Origin: JAGHKQ01 sp041920565 | GTDB lineage: Bacteria; Bacillota; Bacilli; Bacillales; Bacillaceae_G | Assembly: GCA_041920565.1 (NCBI GenBank) | Contig: JBHGXS010000118.1 | Span: 1-9,365, forward strand | DNA: 9,365 bases | Direction: 5' to 3' | Shown: one piece after another, positions 1-6,040 of the stretch | Numbering within the stretch: position 1 is the first letter of the stretch | How the letters are laid out: every line of letters begins with the position of its first letter | Notes under the pieces: model-generated | Databases searched by the model: none | Told to the model about the DNA's origin: nothing | What the model saw: only the letters and a program-made list of their open reading frames with translations | Position numbers and translations under genes: made by a program

Positions 1-1
1 C

Positions 2-208
2 GCAAAACAAATAAAATCTAAATTTGAAAGCAAAAATTTGGATTCTATTGAACTGACGATTCATGATCCCAATGATGGAATATTCGAAGAAGATATTTCG
101 TATATGCCGGTCAGCAAGGGAACGATTAAAATCGGCTATACCTCCCTAGGTCAAGAAGAACTTCACCTCCCAGGCAATTACAATTACCATGTAGAAACAA
201 ATCAATAA
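2..208 (+). CDS. C-terminal part of an unrecognised protein (5' end outside window)
   Basis: An open frame runs from the left edge to a TAA at 206-208 and gives the last 68 residues of a protein whose start lies outside the window. The segment is hydrophilic, with Lys and Ser at first and then alternating acidic and beta-prone stretches (for example SIELTIHDPNDG and KGTIKIGY). It ends in NYHVETNQ. There is no membrane segment and no motif I recognise, so I assign no function. It is supported by clean codon use up to the stop and by a perfect 10-bp hairpin starting six bases after the stop. It could be the tail of a spore or cell-surface protein, but that rests only on its position before coat genes. 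Confidence 0.6.
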   Translation, partial: AKQIKSKFESKNLDSIELTIHDPNDGIFEEDISYMPVSKGTIKIGYTSLGQEELHLPGNYNYHVETNQ

Positions 209-214
209 GAATTG

Positions 215-239
215 GCCCTTAAACCAAATGTTTAAGGGC
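215..239 (+). terminator. Hairpin after the partial first gene
   Basis: A perfect inverted repeat, GCCCTTAAAC / GTTTAAGGGC, has a 5-base loop (CAAAT) and begins six bases after the stop at 208. The following run is only CTTTGCC, so the U tract is weak. The position and stem fit a transcription terminator that separates the upstream gene from the coat genes. Confidence 0.6.
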
Positions 240-272
240 TTTGCCATTGGAATAAACGCACATTTTTTTTAT

Positions 273-319
273 ATTGGGTCAAGTATCCCGTACCTTGTCC
301 TTATATGATACATACCATG
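273..319 (+). promoter_or_regulatory. Candidate sigma-K promoter with GerE-like site before cotB-like gene
   Basis: Late mother-cell coat genes are usually read by sigma-K (-35 AC, -10 CATANNNTA) and modulated by GerE (core WWTRGGY). Here CATACCATG at 311-319 follows an AC at 292-293 by 17 bases and matches the -10 except at its last base. TATATGATA at 302-310 is a second partial match. ATTGGGT at 273-279 matches the GerE core. No good sigma-A promoter is visible. This is pattern matching to published consensus sequences in an AT-rich region, so confidence is low. Confidence 0.3.
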
Positions 320-358
320 TAGTGACATGAATTCATATTGCTTAAGGAGGAAACTAAA

Positions 359-1009
359 TTGTTTTACAATCACTATAACCCTTGGAGCTACCAAGGAAAC
401 AATTTCTATGCATCAAAATCATTTAAGTCTTTTATTGGTACTACAGTCCAAATGAACAGCAAAATTAAAGGCACGTTACGAGCAATCAAGTCTGATTATT
501 GTGTTTTAGAATCTGATAATGGCGTATCCTATTACCCATTGCATCATGTTAAAGGACTAACTCAAGTTATAGAAGATAATCAAGACGACGGTTCCCAAAC
601 AGATGAAAATGGCAAGCAGAATCAAAATCAGAAAGAAGAAGCAATCATTGTACCCGGCAGAAGATTTGTTGATGTATTAGACCGTTTAAAATACGAGGAA
701 TGCCAAATTAACCAAGGCCCTCACAAAATTAAAGGCACAGTAATGGGAAGAGCAGGAGATCACCTTATCATGGAGGTAGACGATGAAGTCCTCTACATCC
801 CTCTTCACCATGTACAAAGCTTCAGTTGGAATTATAACGACAATAATGATGACAGTGATAACAACAATAACAGTGATAACAGTAATAACAATAACAATAA
901 CAACAATAAGAACAATAACAATCAAAACAAAAATGGTGGAGACAATGGAAAAAATAATAAAAACAACAACGGAAACAAACAAAAAAACAACAGCAAAAAT
1001 TCTAAGTAG
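359..1009 (+). CDS. cotB: CotB-like spore coat protein with Asn-rich tail
   Basis: Outer spore coat protein of the CotB family, about 216 residues. It has two copies of the CotB repeat, at about residues 22-68 and 102-156. Each has a lysine-glycine strand (KGTLRAIKSDY, KGTVMGRAGDH) and ends in a YYPLHHVKGL / LYIPLHHVQSF strand. As I recall it, B. subtilis CotB has three such repeats (for example KGKLTAVKSDY and YYQLEHVKSI) followed by a Ser/Lys-rich tail. Here the tail (about 159-216) is almost wholly Asn, Asp, Lys and Gln. I chose the TTG at 359 because AAGGAGG at 344-350 sits eight bases upstream; a TTG at 338 lies before that site. It is followed after 75 bases by a second CotB-like gene, with no terminator between. 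Family call is strong; the symbol denotes family rather than proven orthology. Confidence 0.85.
   Translation: MFYNHYNPWSYQGNNFYASKSFKSFIGTTVQMNSKIKGTLRAIKSDYCVLESDNGVSYYPLHHVKGLTQVIEDNQDDGSQTDENGKQNQNQKEEAIIVPGRRFVDVLDRLKYEECQINQGPHKIKGTVMGRAGDHLIMEVDDEVLYIPLHHVQSFSWNYNDNNDDSDNNNNSDNSNNNNNNNNKNNNNQNKNGGDNGKNNKNNNGNKQKNNSKNSK
836..990 (+). repeat. Low-complexity AAC/AAT tract encoding the Asn-rich coat tail
   Basis: The 3' end of the first coat gene is a run of AAC, AAT, GAT and AAA codons. It includes three perfect tandem AATAAC hexamers at 884-901 and many near copies. It encodes a tail dominated by Asn, with Asp early and Lys late. Such in-frame microsatellite-like DNA can gain or lose codons by slippage without breaking the frame. 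Antisense frames across it look like long hydrophobic valine/isoleucine ORFs, which are an artefact of the repeat. Confidence 0.75.
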
Positions 1010-1084
1010 CCCTAATAATCCACATGACGTTTGGTTATTAAAAAAATGTAATTGCAAGTAATATATATGAAAAGAAGGGGTGTC

Positions 1085-1792
1085 ATGATTAATTTTCAAT
1101 CCTACCTTGGAAAACCGATTCAACTCACTTTATCAGGCGAAATTATAGTAACCGGCATTCTTATTGACAAAGGCACTGACATCCTGGTCGTTCATACACC
1201 AGAAGACTTTTTGTACATTCCGTTGCTTCATATTCAGCGCATATCGTTCACACCTTCACAGCCGGAAGAGTTCCAACGATTGCAGACTTCCGTAAACTCG
1301 GCAACAAACTATCTTTCCAGTAAAGAAGACCTTCCTATTTCAACAGATTCCAATACAATTTCACTGCGAAAAACGTTGCAAAATGCCAAAGGATTGTTTA
1401 CGGAAATCTTTGTAACAAGTAATCAAACCATTCACGGATACGTCACCCACATCATGAATAACTATTTTGTATTCTATTCCCCTGTATACAAAACAATGTA
1501 TATCCCCTTTCAGCATTTAAAGTGGCTTATTCCTTATAATCCAGATCAAGCTCCTTATGACCTGACAAAGAAAGATTTGCCGTTACAGCCGGGCTCGGTT
1601 GGTTTGGCTCGCACATTTGAAGAACAACTGAAAAAGTTCATCGGAAAAATTATAGTCTTTGACTTAGGAACGCACCAGCATAAAGTTGGAAAATTGATAA
1701 ACATTGAAAACAATCAAGTAGAATTAACAATTGCCCGCAACGAAACCATTTTCCTGAATCTTCAGCATATCAAAACCTTACATTGTCCGTAA
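1085..1792 (+). CDS. Second CotB-like spore coat protein, three repeats, no tail
   Basis: A 235-residue paralogue of the preceding CotB-like protein. Three diverged repeats lie at about residues 5-54, 94-150 and 174-232. Their signature strands are LYIPLLHIQRI, MYIPFQHLKWL and IFLNLQHIKTL, all resembling the (Y)IPLHHVKS strand of CotB. It lacks a hydrophilic tail and ends directly after the third repeat. The ATG at 1085 is preferred over the TTG at 1052 and the ATG at 1067 because AAGAAGGGG at 1072-1080 precedes it and the first repeat begins at once. It probably shares transcription with the upstream coat gene and is closed by a strong terminator. Tandem CotB-type genes are, to my knowledge, known in other Bacillaceae. 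Its role is inferred to be structural, in the outer coat. Confidence 0.8.
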   Translation: MINFQSYLGKPIQLTLSGEIIVTGILIDKGTDILVVHTPEDFLYIPLLHIQRISFTPSQPEEFQRLQTSVNSATNYLSSKEDLPISTDSNTISLRKTLQNAKGLFTEIFVTSNQTIHGYVTHIMNNYFVFYSPVYKTMYIPFQHLKWLIPYNPDQAPYDLTKKDLPLQPGSVGLARTFEEQLKKFIGKIIVFDLGTHQHKVGKLINIENNQVELTIARNETIFLNLQHIKTLHCP

Positions 1793-1823
1793 AAAACACG
1801 TTAGTTTACTAACGTGTTTTTTT
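1791..1823 (+). terminator. Strong intrinsic terminator after the coat genes
   Basis: CACGTTAG / CTAACGTG stem (1797-1804 and 1809-1816) with a TTTA loop, followed by seven T residues and preceded by six A residues, so the paired region can extend further. It starts at the stop codon of the second coat gene and ends that transcription unit. The A tract would also let it work from the other strand. Confidence 0.9.
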
Positions 1824-2029
1824 CAATCTTTTTCACAATTCGAATTTACAAATTTCTTACGGCTTCATCGCAAGGAGAAGCAGCATTCATTTTCATTTCG
1901 ATGGACATCCTAATAGTTGATTTCTAATGTTTATTGTAAATTTATTATTAACTATGATAATTTTTCAATTGGTTAATTATTAAGTTTTTGTAAATATTTC
2001 GATAAAACATTTAAAAAAACGACAAATTT

Positions 2030-2058
2030 TTGATAAAATGACAAAGCCAATATATGTT
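2030..2058 (+). promoter_or_regulatory. Candidate sigma-A promoter for the DUF47-pit operon
   Basis: TTGATA (2030-2035) and TATGTT (2053-2058) are separated by 17 bases: a 5/6 match at -35 and 4/6 at -10, ending about 30 bases before the ATG at 2090. The rest of the 1824-2089 gap is very AT-rich and holds two copies of TTGTAAAT (1934-1941 and 1988-1995) of unknown meaning. I see no gene in it apart from an unconvincing 20-codon frame on the minus strand. Confidence 0.35.
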
Positions 2059-2089
2059 ACATAACTACTTTTTAGTGGGGGTTTAAATT

Positions 2090-2710
2090 ATGGGTTTCAA
2101 AGGAAAGAAAGACAGATTTTCCGAAATGCTTTCGAATGTATCAGAAAATTTAAAAGAGGCTGCACAGTTTTTTGTTGAATATAAAATTCAAAGTACAAGC
2201 GACTTAAAGGAATTTTCCGAGAAAATGAAAGCATATGAATCAAAAGGCGACACTTATATACATGAAATCATTATGGAGCTGAATAAAGCTTTTATTACAC
2301 CTATTGAACGAGAAGATATTCTTCAATTAGCAATGAGCATGGACGATGTCTTAGACGGCTTCGAGCACTGTGCAGCTTTATTTGAAATGTATTCCATCAT
2401 ACAATCTGATGAATATATGGTAAAGTTTGTTGATGCGATCAATGCCTGCGCAGTAGAAATTGCTGCGTCGATTGAACTGCTGGCAAATAAAAAGCTTCTG
2501 GATATTCGCACGAATGCCATAAAGATTAAAGATTATGAATCCACTTGTGATGACATTTTAAGGCATTCCATTAAGCATCTGTTCTCAAAAGAAACAGACC
2601 CAATTAAGCTTATTCAATACAAAGAAATTTATGAAAATCTAGAAGAAGTTGCTGACCATTGCCAGGGTGTTGCAAACGTACTTGAAACCATCATTATGAA
2701 GAACGCATAA
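2090..2710 (+). CDS. DUF47 family (PhoU-like) Pit accessory protein
   Basis: A 206-residue soluble, helix-rich, charged protein of the DUF47 family, distantly related to PhoU. The length and features such as the central DVLDGFEHCAALFEMY and the C-terminal YENLEEVADHCQGVANVLE helices fit this family. The conserved acidic and His positions suggest metal binding, as in PhoU-like proteins. Its usual partner is a low-affinity phosphate permease, and pit follows after 17 bases; B. subtilis has the same pair (ykaA-ykaB). It probably modulates Pit activity, though the mechanism is not established. The ATG at 2090 follows GTGGGGG at 2075-2081. No transmembrane segment is seen. Confidence 0.9.
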   Translation: MGFKGKKDRFSEMLSNVSENLKEAAQFFVEYKIQSTSDLKEFSEKMKAYESKGDTYIHEIIMELNKAFITPIEREDILQLAMSMDDVLDGFEHCAALFEMYSIIQSDEYMVKFVDAINACAVEIAASIELLANKKLLDIRTNAIKIKDYESTCDDILRHSIKHLFSKETDPIKLIQYKEIYENLEEVADHCQGVANVLETIIMKNA

Positions 2711-2727
2711 GGGATAGTGAAAAATAT

Positions 2728-3726
2728 ATGGATACATTATTTGTTTTAACTGCTTTAATTGTAGTTGGCGCGTTAGCATTTGACTTTATCAATGGTTTTC
2801 ACGATACGGCAAACGCCATTGCTACCTCTGTTTCAACAAAAGCATTGAAGCCTCGTCATGCGATTATCCTGGCAGCAACAATGAACTTTCTCGGTGCAAT
2901 GACATTTACAGGCGTTGCTAAAACCATTACAAAAGATATTGTTGATCCATTTATCCTACAAAATGGATCCATCGTTATTTTAGCAGCATTAATTTCCGGT
3001 ATTACATGGAACCTTGTCACATGGTATTACGGCATTCCTAGCAGCTCTTCCCATGCAATTATCGGGTCTATCGCAGGGGCAGCTATTGCAGCTGCAGGAT
3101 TCGGATCTTTAAATTACGGAGGTTTTCTAAAGATATTTGAATCCCTTATTATTTCACCGATTTTGGCTTTCGGACTCGGGTATATTGTATATGGTATTTT
3201 TAAAGTCCTGTTTAAAAATCATAACTTAACAAAAACAAACAAACGATTTCGTATCTATCAAATTTTAACTGCAGCTCTGCAGGCCTATACACACGGAACC
3301 AATGACGCCCAAAAAGCGATGGGTATTATTACCATGGCACTCATTGCAAATAACTACCATGCCACAACAGACATCCCGCTTTGGGTTCAAATTTCCTGTG
3401 CTACAGCAATGGGCTTGGGTACCTCTGTCGGAGGATGGAAGATTATTAAAACCGTCGGCGGACAAATTATGAAAATCCGTCCTGTAAACGGGGTAGCAGC
3501 CGATTTAACCTCCTCCATCATCATTTTTGGTGCGACCTATATTCATTTACCTGTAAGTACGACGCACGTTATCTCTTCTTCTATTTTAGGAGTCGGTGCT
3601 TCTCATCGGATAAAAGGGGTAAAATGGGGTACTGCGCAGCGAATGTTAATTACCTGGGTAATTACATTGCCGATTTCCGCTTTGTTAGCAGCCGCGGTAT
3701 ATTATATTTTAGACTTAATTTTCTGA
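2728..3726 (+). CDS. pit: PiT family inorganic phosphate permease
   Basis: A 332-residue polytopic membrane protein of the PHO4/PiT family that imports inorganic phosphate, usually with a proton or as a metal-phosphate complex. Both family signatures are present: NGFHDTANAIATS at residues 22-34 and YTHGTNDAQKAMGII at 187-201, each near the start of one of the two inverted repeats. About ten hydrophobic spans are separated by a short basic loop (KNHNLTKTNKRFR) in the middle. The length is normal for the bacterial short form. It lies 17 bases after the DUF47 gene and must be cotranscribed. The ribosome site (AAGGGATAG) is weak and distant, so translation may be coupled to the upstream gene. A perfect terminator follows. 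Confidence 0.95.
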   Translation: MDTLFVLTALIVVGALAFDFINGFHDTANAIATSVSTKALKPRHAIILAATMNFLGAMTFTGVAKTITKDIVDPFILQNGSIVILAALISGITWNLVTWYYGIPSSSSHAIIGSIAGAAIAAAGFGSLNYGGFLKIFESLIISPILAFGLGYIVYGIFKVLFKNHNLTKTNKRFRIYQILTAALQAYTHGTNDAQKAMGIITMALIANNYHATTDIPLWVQISCATAMGLGTSVGGWKIIKTVGGQIMKIRPVNGVAADLTSSIIIFGATYIHLPVSTTHVISSSILGVGASHRIKGVKWGTAQRMLITWVITLPISALLAAAVYYILDLIF

Positions 3727-3738
3727 ACTTGATTCTTA

Positions 3739-3776
3739 AAAAAGACAAAGCTCGGTTTTTCAGGCTTTGTCTTTTT
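3739..3776. terminator. Bidirectional terminator between pit and a convergent mini gene
   Basis: A perfect 13-bp inverted repeat, AAAAAGACAAAGC (3739-3751) and GCTTTGTCTTTTT (3764-3776), has a 12-base loop. The arms end in T runs on both strands, so it can stop transcription of pit from the left and of the small minus-strand gene that ends at 3785. Confidence 0.9.
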
Positions 3777-3784
3777 ATATGTAT

Positions 3785-3883
3785 TTAGCTTTTCATTCTG
3801 TTCCAGAACACAATTCCTATAACTGTAATTCCGACAATCACAGCTGCAAACAGTTCCCTTTTAAATGCTTTTTGGCAAAGCAT
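3785..3883 (-). CDS. 32-residue single-span membrane miniprotein (unrecognised)
   Basis: A short minus-strand gene with ATG at 3881-3883 and TAA at 3785-3787. A purine-rich ribosome site (AGAGGGAGAGGGG) lies just upstream of the ATG. The peptide has a basic N-terminus (KAFKRE), one hydrophobic span of about 17 residues (LFAAVIVGITVIGIVFW) and a short basic end (NRMKS). It should sit in the cytoplasmic membrane. Eight bases after its stop comes the bidirectional terminator shared with pit, which supports it as a real transcription unit. I do not recognise the family. Many Bacillus mini membrane proteins are made during sporulation or stress, but nothing here proves that. A Cys at position 3 is the only other notable residue. 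Confidence 0.6.
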   Translation of the reverse strand: MLCQKAFKRELFAAVIVGITVIGIVFWNRMKS

Positions 3884-4004
3884 CCCCTCTCCCTCTTTTA
3901 TATTACCAGAGGTTGAGGGAAAGCAACACAAAAAGAAAAGTCAATTCTCTTGTTTGAGCGAAAATCTATAACATTTTTGCTCCCTGTTTTTTCTGCAATA
4001 ATTA

Positions 4005-4036
4005 TATAATGATGAGGTAAGAATTGAATTTGGAGG
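4005..4036 (+). promoter_or_regulatory. -10 element and ribosome site of the TauE-like gene
   Basis: TATAAT at 4005-4010 is a perfect -10, but no good -35 lies 16-18 bases upstream (CCCTGT at 17 bases). GGAGG at 4032-4036 is nine bases before the TTG at 4046 and fixes that non-ATG start. Confidence 0.45.
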
Positions 4037-4045
4037 AATAAAACT

Positions 4046-4861
4046 TTGGACTATTTTCTTTTGGTGTTAATCGGGTTTGCAGCAGGAACAATCGGAAGCC
4101 TTATCGGGCTGGGAGGGGGAATTGTCATTGTTCCGCTTCTTATCAGTCTTGGAGGATTTGCACTGCATAGTGTTTCTCCTCAAACAGCAGTAGGCACTTC
4201 CATTATCACAATTGTTTTTACGGGTTTATCTTCAACATTAACCTATATCAAACATAAACGAGTCGATTATAAACTCGGACTTCTTTTATTTCTGGGAAGC
4301 GGACCGGGCGGAGTTGCAGGATCATGGACAAATAAATATTTACAATTACAAAATTTTTCTTTGTATTTCGGAATGTTTATGATTTTTGTTTCCCTATTAC
4401 TACTGTTTAAGTCCAAATTTAAGCCGTTGCCATTTAAAGAATCATCGGGTATTGTGCGCACATTTATCTCATCGGAGGGGGAAGTGCTTCCATATGGCTT
4501 TAATCCCGCTGTGGCAATACCGCTGTCCTTTTTCGTCGGATTTCTTTCCGGACTGTTTGGCATCGGAGGAGGAGCTCTATTAGTGCCGGCTATGATCCTT
4601 TTATTTTCATTTCCTCCGCATGTAGCGGTTGCCACCTCCATGTTTATTGTTTTTTTATCTTCAGCAGTCAGTTCCGTTACTCATATTTTTTTAGGAAATG
4701 TAAATTGGCTGTATGCGCTTATTTTAATACCCGGAGCCTGGTTTGGAGGCAGATTCGGAACATTTTTAAATATGAAAATGCGTGGAAATACTATTGTCAA
4801 TGTATTGAGAATAACTCTAATTGTCGTTGGCATACGCATGATTGCAAGCAGTTTTTTATAA
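4046..4861 (+). CDS. TSUP (TauE/SafE) family membrane permease
   Basis: A 271-residue membrane protein of the TauE/SafE family, whose members move sulfite, sulfonates or related organic anions across the membrane. Two homologous halves each carry the family glycine motif: GTIGSLIGLGGGIVIVPLL at residues 14-32 and GFLSGLFGIGGGALLVPAM at 165-183. Between them is a hydrophilic loop at about 122-155. About eight hydrophobic spans are visible and the length is typical, for example like B. subtilis YunE. It starts with TTG, chosen because GGAGG lies nine bases upstream. It is a single-gene unit with no sulfur-metabolism gene nearby, so the substrate cannot be told from context. The mini membrane genes on both sides are on the opposite strand. 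Confidence 0.9.
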   Translation: MDYFLLVLIGFAAGTIGSLIGLGGGIVIVPLLISLGGFALHSVSPQTAVGTSIITIVFTGLSSTLTYIKHKRVDYKLGLLLFLGSGPGGVAGSWTNKYLQLQNFSLYFGMFMIFVSLLLLFKSKFKPLPFKESSGIVRTFISSEGEVLPYGFNPAVAIPLSFFVGFLSGLFGIGGGALLVPAMILLFSFPPHVAVATSMFIVFLSSAVSSVTHIFLGNVNWLYALILIPGAWFGGRFGTFLNMKMRGNTIVNVLRITLIVVGIRMIASSFL

Positions 4862-4870
4862 AAAAGAAAC

Positions 4871-4893
4871 GCATTCTTTCTCCAAGAAAGCGC
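4871..4893 (-). terminator. Probable terminator after the second mini membrane gene
   Basis: Read on the minus strand, a CTTTC / GAAAG stem with a TTGGA loop, plus outer GCG/TGC pairs across a two-base bulge, is followed by a T-rich run (GTTTCTTTTTT, reaching 4861). It starts two bases after the stop of the 4895-4993 gene. It also lies just past the end of the convergent TauE-like gene, but without a T tract in that direction. Confidence 0.5.
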
Positions 4894-4894
4894 A

Positions 4895-4993
4895 TTAATT
4901 AATGACTTTATATAAAAAGGACCCGAACACCGTAAACAATACAAGACAAAGAATAATTAAAAATATATTGGATATGCAAATTTTTCGAAACAT
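4895..4993 (-). CDS. Second 32-residue single-span membrane miniprotein (unrecognised)
   Basis: Minus-strand ATG at 4991-4993 and TAA at 4895-4897, with a classic GGAGG seven bases before the ATG. The peptide begins MFRKICISN, then has one hydrophobic span (IFLIILCLVLFTVFGSFLY), and ends in KVIN. It has two Cys, at residues 6 and 16. It should insert in the membrane with the basic N-terminus inside. A terminator-like hairpin follows the stop directly, and a TATAAG -10 lies about 50 bases before the start, so it looks like a complete unit. It has the same length and plan as the 3785-3883 miniprotein, but I see no clear sequence similarity. The family is unknown to me. Confidence 0.65.
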   Translation of the reverse strand: MFRKICISNIFLIILCLVLFTVFGSFLYKVIN

Positions 4994-5041
4994 AGTGATT
5001 CCTCCAGTCTAGCTGTTTCGAATTTCTTCTGTTGCGTTTAT

Positions 5042-5105
5042 CTTATAATGAAATACTACTCTATAGGTTACAAGGTCCTTACAATGTTAAGACATTCATT
5101 TACAA
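5042..5105 (-). promoter_or_regulatory. Candidate promoter with phased TTACA repeats upstream of the second mini gene
   Basis: On the minus strand TATAAG (5047-5042) is a good -10, while the -35 position (TAACCT) is poor. Immediately upstream, read on the plus strand, TTACA occurs at 5068, 5079 and 5100, with a degenerate AGACA at 5090, giving roughly 11-11-10 base spacing. Repeats with 11-bp period are typical of response-regulator sites such as the PhoP box of B. subtilis (TTAACA-like). Which regulator would bind here is not known. Confidence 0.3.
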
Positions 5106-5114
5106 ATCCCTAAC

Positions 5115-5145
5115 AAAAAAGCTTAGGAGAAAAGTTCTCCTAAGC
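5115..5145 (-). terminator. Intrinsic terminator of the 74-residue gene
   Basis: A perfect 11-bp stem, GCTTAGGAGAA (5121-5131) and TTCTCCTAAGC (5135-5145), is followed on the minus strand by six T residues (A run at 5115-5120). It lies two bases after the stop of the 5148-5372 gene and separates it from the second mini membrane gene. Confidence 0.9.
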
Positions 5146-5147
5146 CT

Positions 5148-5372
5148 TTAATGAAGCAATTTCCAGCCCATCAAATCGTTATGCACTTGCTGCGCTCGTT
5201 TATCATTTCGGTCATATAATTCGTTATAGCTTTCTGTTTCTTCATCATAAGCCATCGTATAAATAATTTTCCCCTCTATTTCGACAGATAACACGATTCC
5301 TCCCTCCATCTCCTCTACACGGATGACGGCATCTTCCGGAATTTTAACATCGGCCAATTTCTTTTCAAACAT
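5148..5372 (-). CDS. Small acidic hypothetical protein (74 aa)
   Basis: A 74-residue soluble protein with GGAGG six bases before its ATG and its own intrinsic terminator, so it is a convincing gene. It has a beta-rich middle (VIRVEEMEGGIVLSVEIEG, then KIIYTMAYDEE) followed by a charged helical end (YDRNDKRAQQVHNDLMGWKLL). There is no membrane span, no Cys and no motif I recognise. It is divergent from the Crp/Fnr-type regulator across 77 bases. Shared control with that regulator is possible, but nothing in the sequence shows a function. Confidence 0.8.
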   Translation of the reverse strand: MFEKKLADVKIPEDAVIRVEEMEGGIVLSVEIEGKIIYTMAYDEETESYNELYDRNDKRAQQVHNDLMGWKLLH

Positions 5373-5414
5373 GCGCTTCCTCCTGATTGGATTGAACTAT
5401 ATTCTCTTATTCTA

Positions 5415-5449
5415 TTGCTCCCATAAAAGTACTATCTTTGTAATACTTT
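5415..5449 (+). promoter_or_regulatory. Candidate promoter and inverted repeat before the Crp/Fnr-type gene
   Basis: TTGCTC (5415-5420) and TGTAAT (5439-5444) are 18 bases apart. The -10 is a 5/6 match, and transcription would begin near 5451. An inverted repeat, AAAGTA (5426-5431) and TACTTT (5444-5449), overlaps the spacer and -10 and could be an operator. No TGTGA-type box is present here. If this promoter is right, the ATG at 5450 would be at or before the transcript start. Confidence 0.35.
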
Positions 5450-6040
5450 ATGAATTGCAGTTTGTTTTGTCAATGGTTATACTTACAAACAGAGACTGAA
5501 AAAAGCAAAGAGGTGCTCTATTTGATTTTACATAAAGGCGATATACTTTTCCGGCAAGGTGAAGAAGGGCCGTTATTCTATATTAAAAGCGGATTATTAA
5601 AAGTGGTTCGGCTGCAGGAGGATGGTCATCCGTTTTTATTTAATATCATTGTACCTGGAGAAACTATTCCTCATCACTCGCTTATTTCTCCAAAGGAATA
5701 TCACGGAACTGCGATTGCGCTTGTAAAAACAGAAGTGGAAGTGATACCGAGCACAGTATGGTACGAAAAACTTCATACTCATCCAGAAAGCTATGCCAAG
5801 ATTGCAATGCAGCTTCAAAATAAATTAAGAATGATGCAAGAGCGCATTGATCAACTAACAACCGTTTCTCCGATGGAGCGATTAGAGCTGTTGCAGCACT
5901 GGTTTGCATCATATGTAAAAGACACACCCATTCATCAAATTTTAACACAAGCAGAAATCGGACAGCTGATCGGCTTACGGCGCGAAACTGTAAATCGGTT
6001 ATTGCGAGATCAAACAAAAGAGCTAGGCCTGCGGCACTAG
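5450..6040 (+). CDS. Short Crp/Fnr family transcriptional regulator
   Basis: Up to 196 residues. The N-terminal part is a cyclic-nucleotide-like beta barrel (LHKGDILFRQGEEGPLFYIKSGLLKVVR), followed by the dimer helix (about 115-150) and a helix-turn-helix at 165-188. The recognition helix, RETVNR at 178-183, has the Arg-Glu...Arg pattern of Crp that reads TGTGA. The cAMP-binding Arg-Ala-Ala phosphate cassette is absent, and there are no C-terminal Fe-S cysteines as in Bacillus Fnr; only Cys3 and Cys7 occur. The protein ends about 8 residues after the helix-turn-helix, so most of the usual wing is missing. The start is uncertain: the ATG at 5450 has no ribosome site, whereas the TTG at 5522 has AAAGAGGTG (5507-5515) six bases before it and gives 172 residues. 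It converges with hmp, its probable target. Confidence 0.8.
   Translation: MNCSLFCQWLYLQTETEKSKEVLYLILHKGDILFRQGEEGPLFYIKSGLLKVVRLQEDGHPFLFNIIVPGETIPHHSLISPKEYHGTAIALVKTEVEVIPSTVWYEKLHTHPESYAKIAMQLQNKLRMMQERIDQLTTVSPMERLELLQHWFASYVKDTPIHQILTQAEIGQLIGLRRETVNRLLRDQTKELGLRH

Noticed and set aside
338..358. Extension of the first coat gene to the TTG at 338
   Set aside because: AAGGAGG at 344-350 would then lie inside the coding sequence; it is correctly spaced for the TTG at 359.
686..1123. Minus-strand 145-codon frame rich in Val and Ile, looking like a membrane protein
   Set aside because: It is the antisense of the AAC/AAT repeat and CotB-like gene, with no ribosome site; the hydrophobicity is an artefact of the repeat.
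1856..1918. 20-codon minus-strand frame in the gap before the DUF47 gene
   Set aside because: No good ribosome site, no recognisable features and no dedicated terminator.
3798..3811. TGTTC-CA-GAACA inverted repeat as a LexA-type site
   Set aside because: It lies inside the mini gene, and its half-sites do not match the Bacillus CGAAC-N4-GTTCG pattern.
4267..4641. 124-codon minus-strand frame inside the TauE-like gene
   Set aside because: Shadow of a clear two-repeat TSUP permease; no ribosome site or family features.
3785..4993. The two miniproteins as Prli42-type stressosome peptides
   Set aside because: Size and single span are similar, but I see no match to the Prli42 sequence pattern as I know it.
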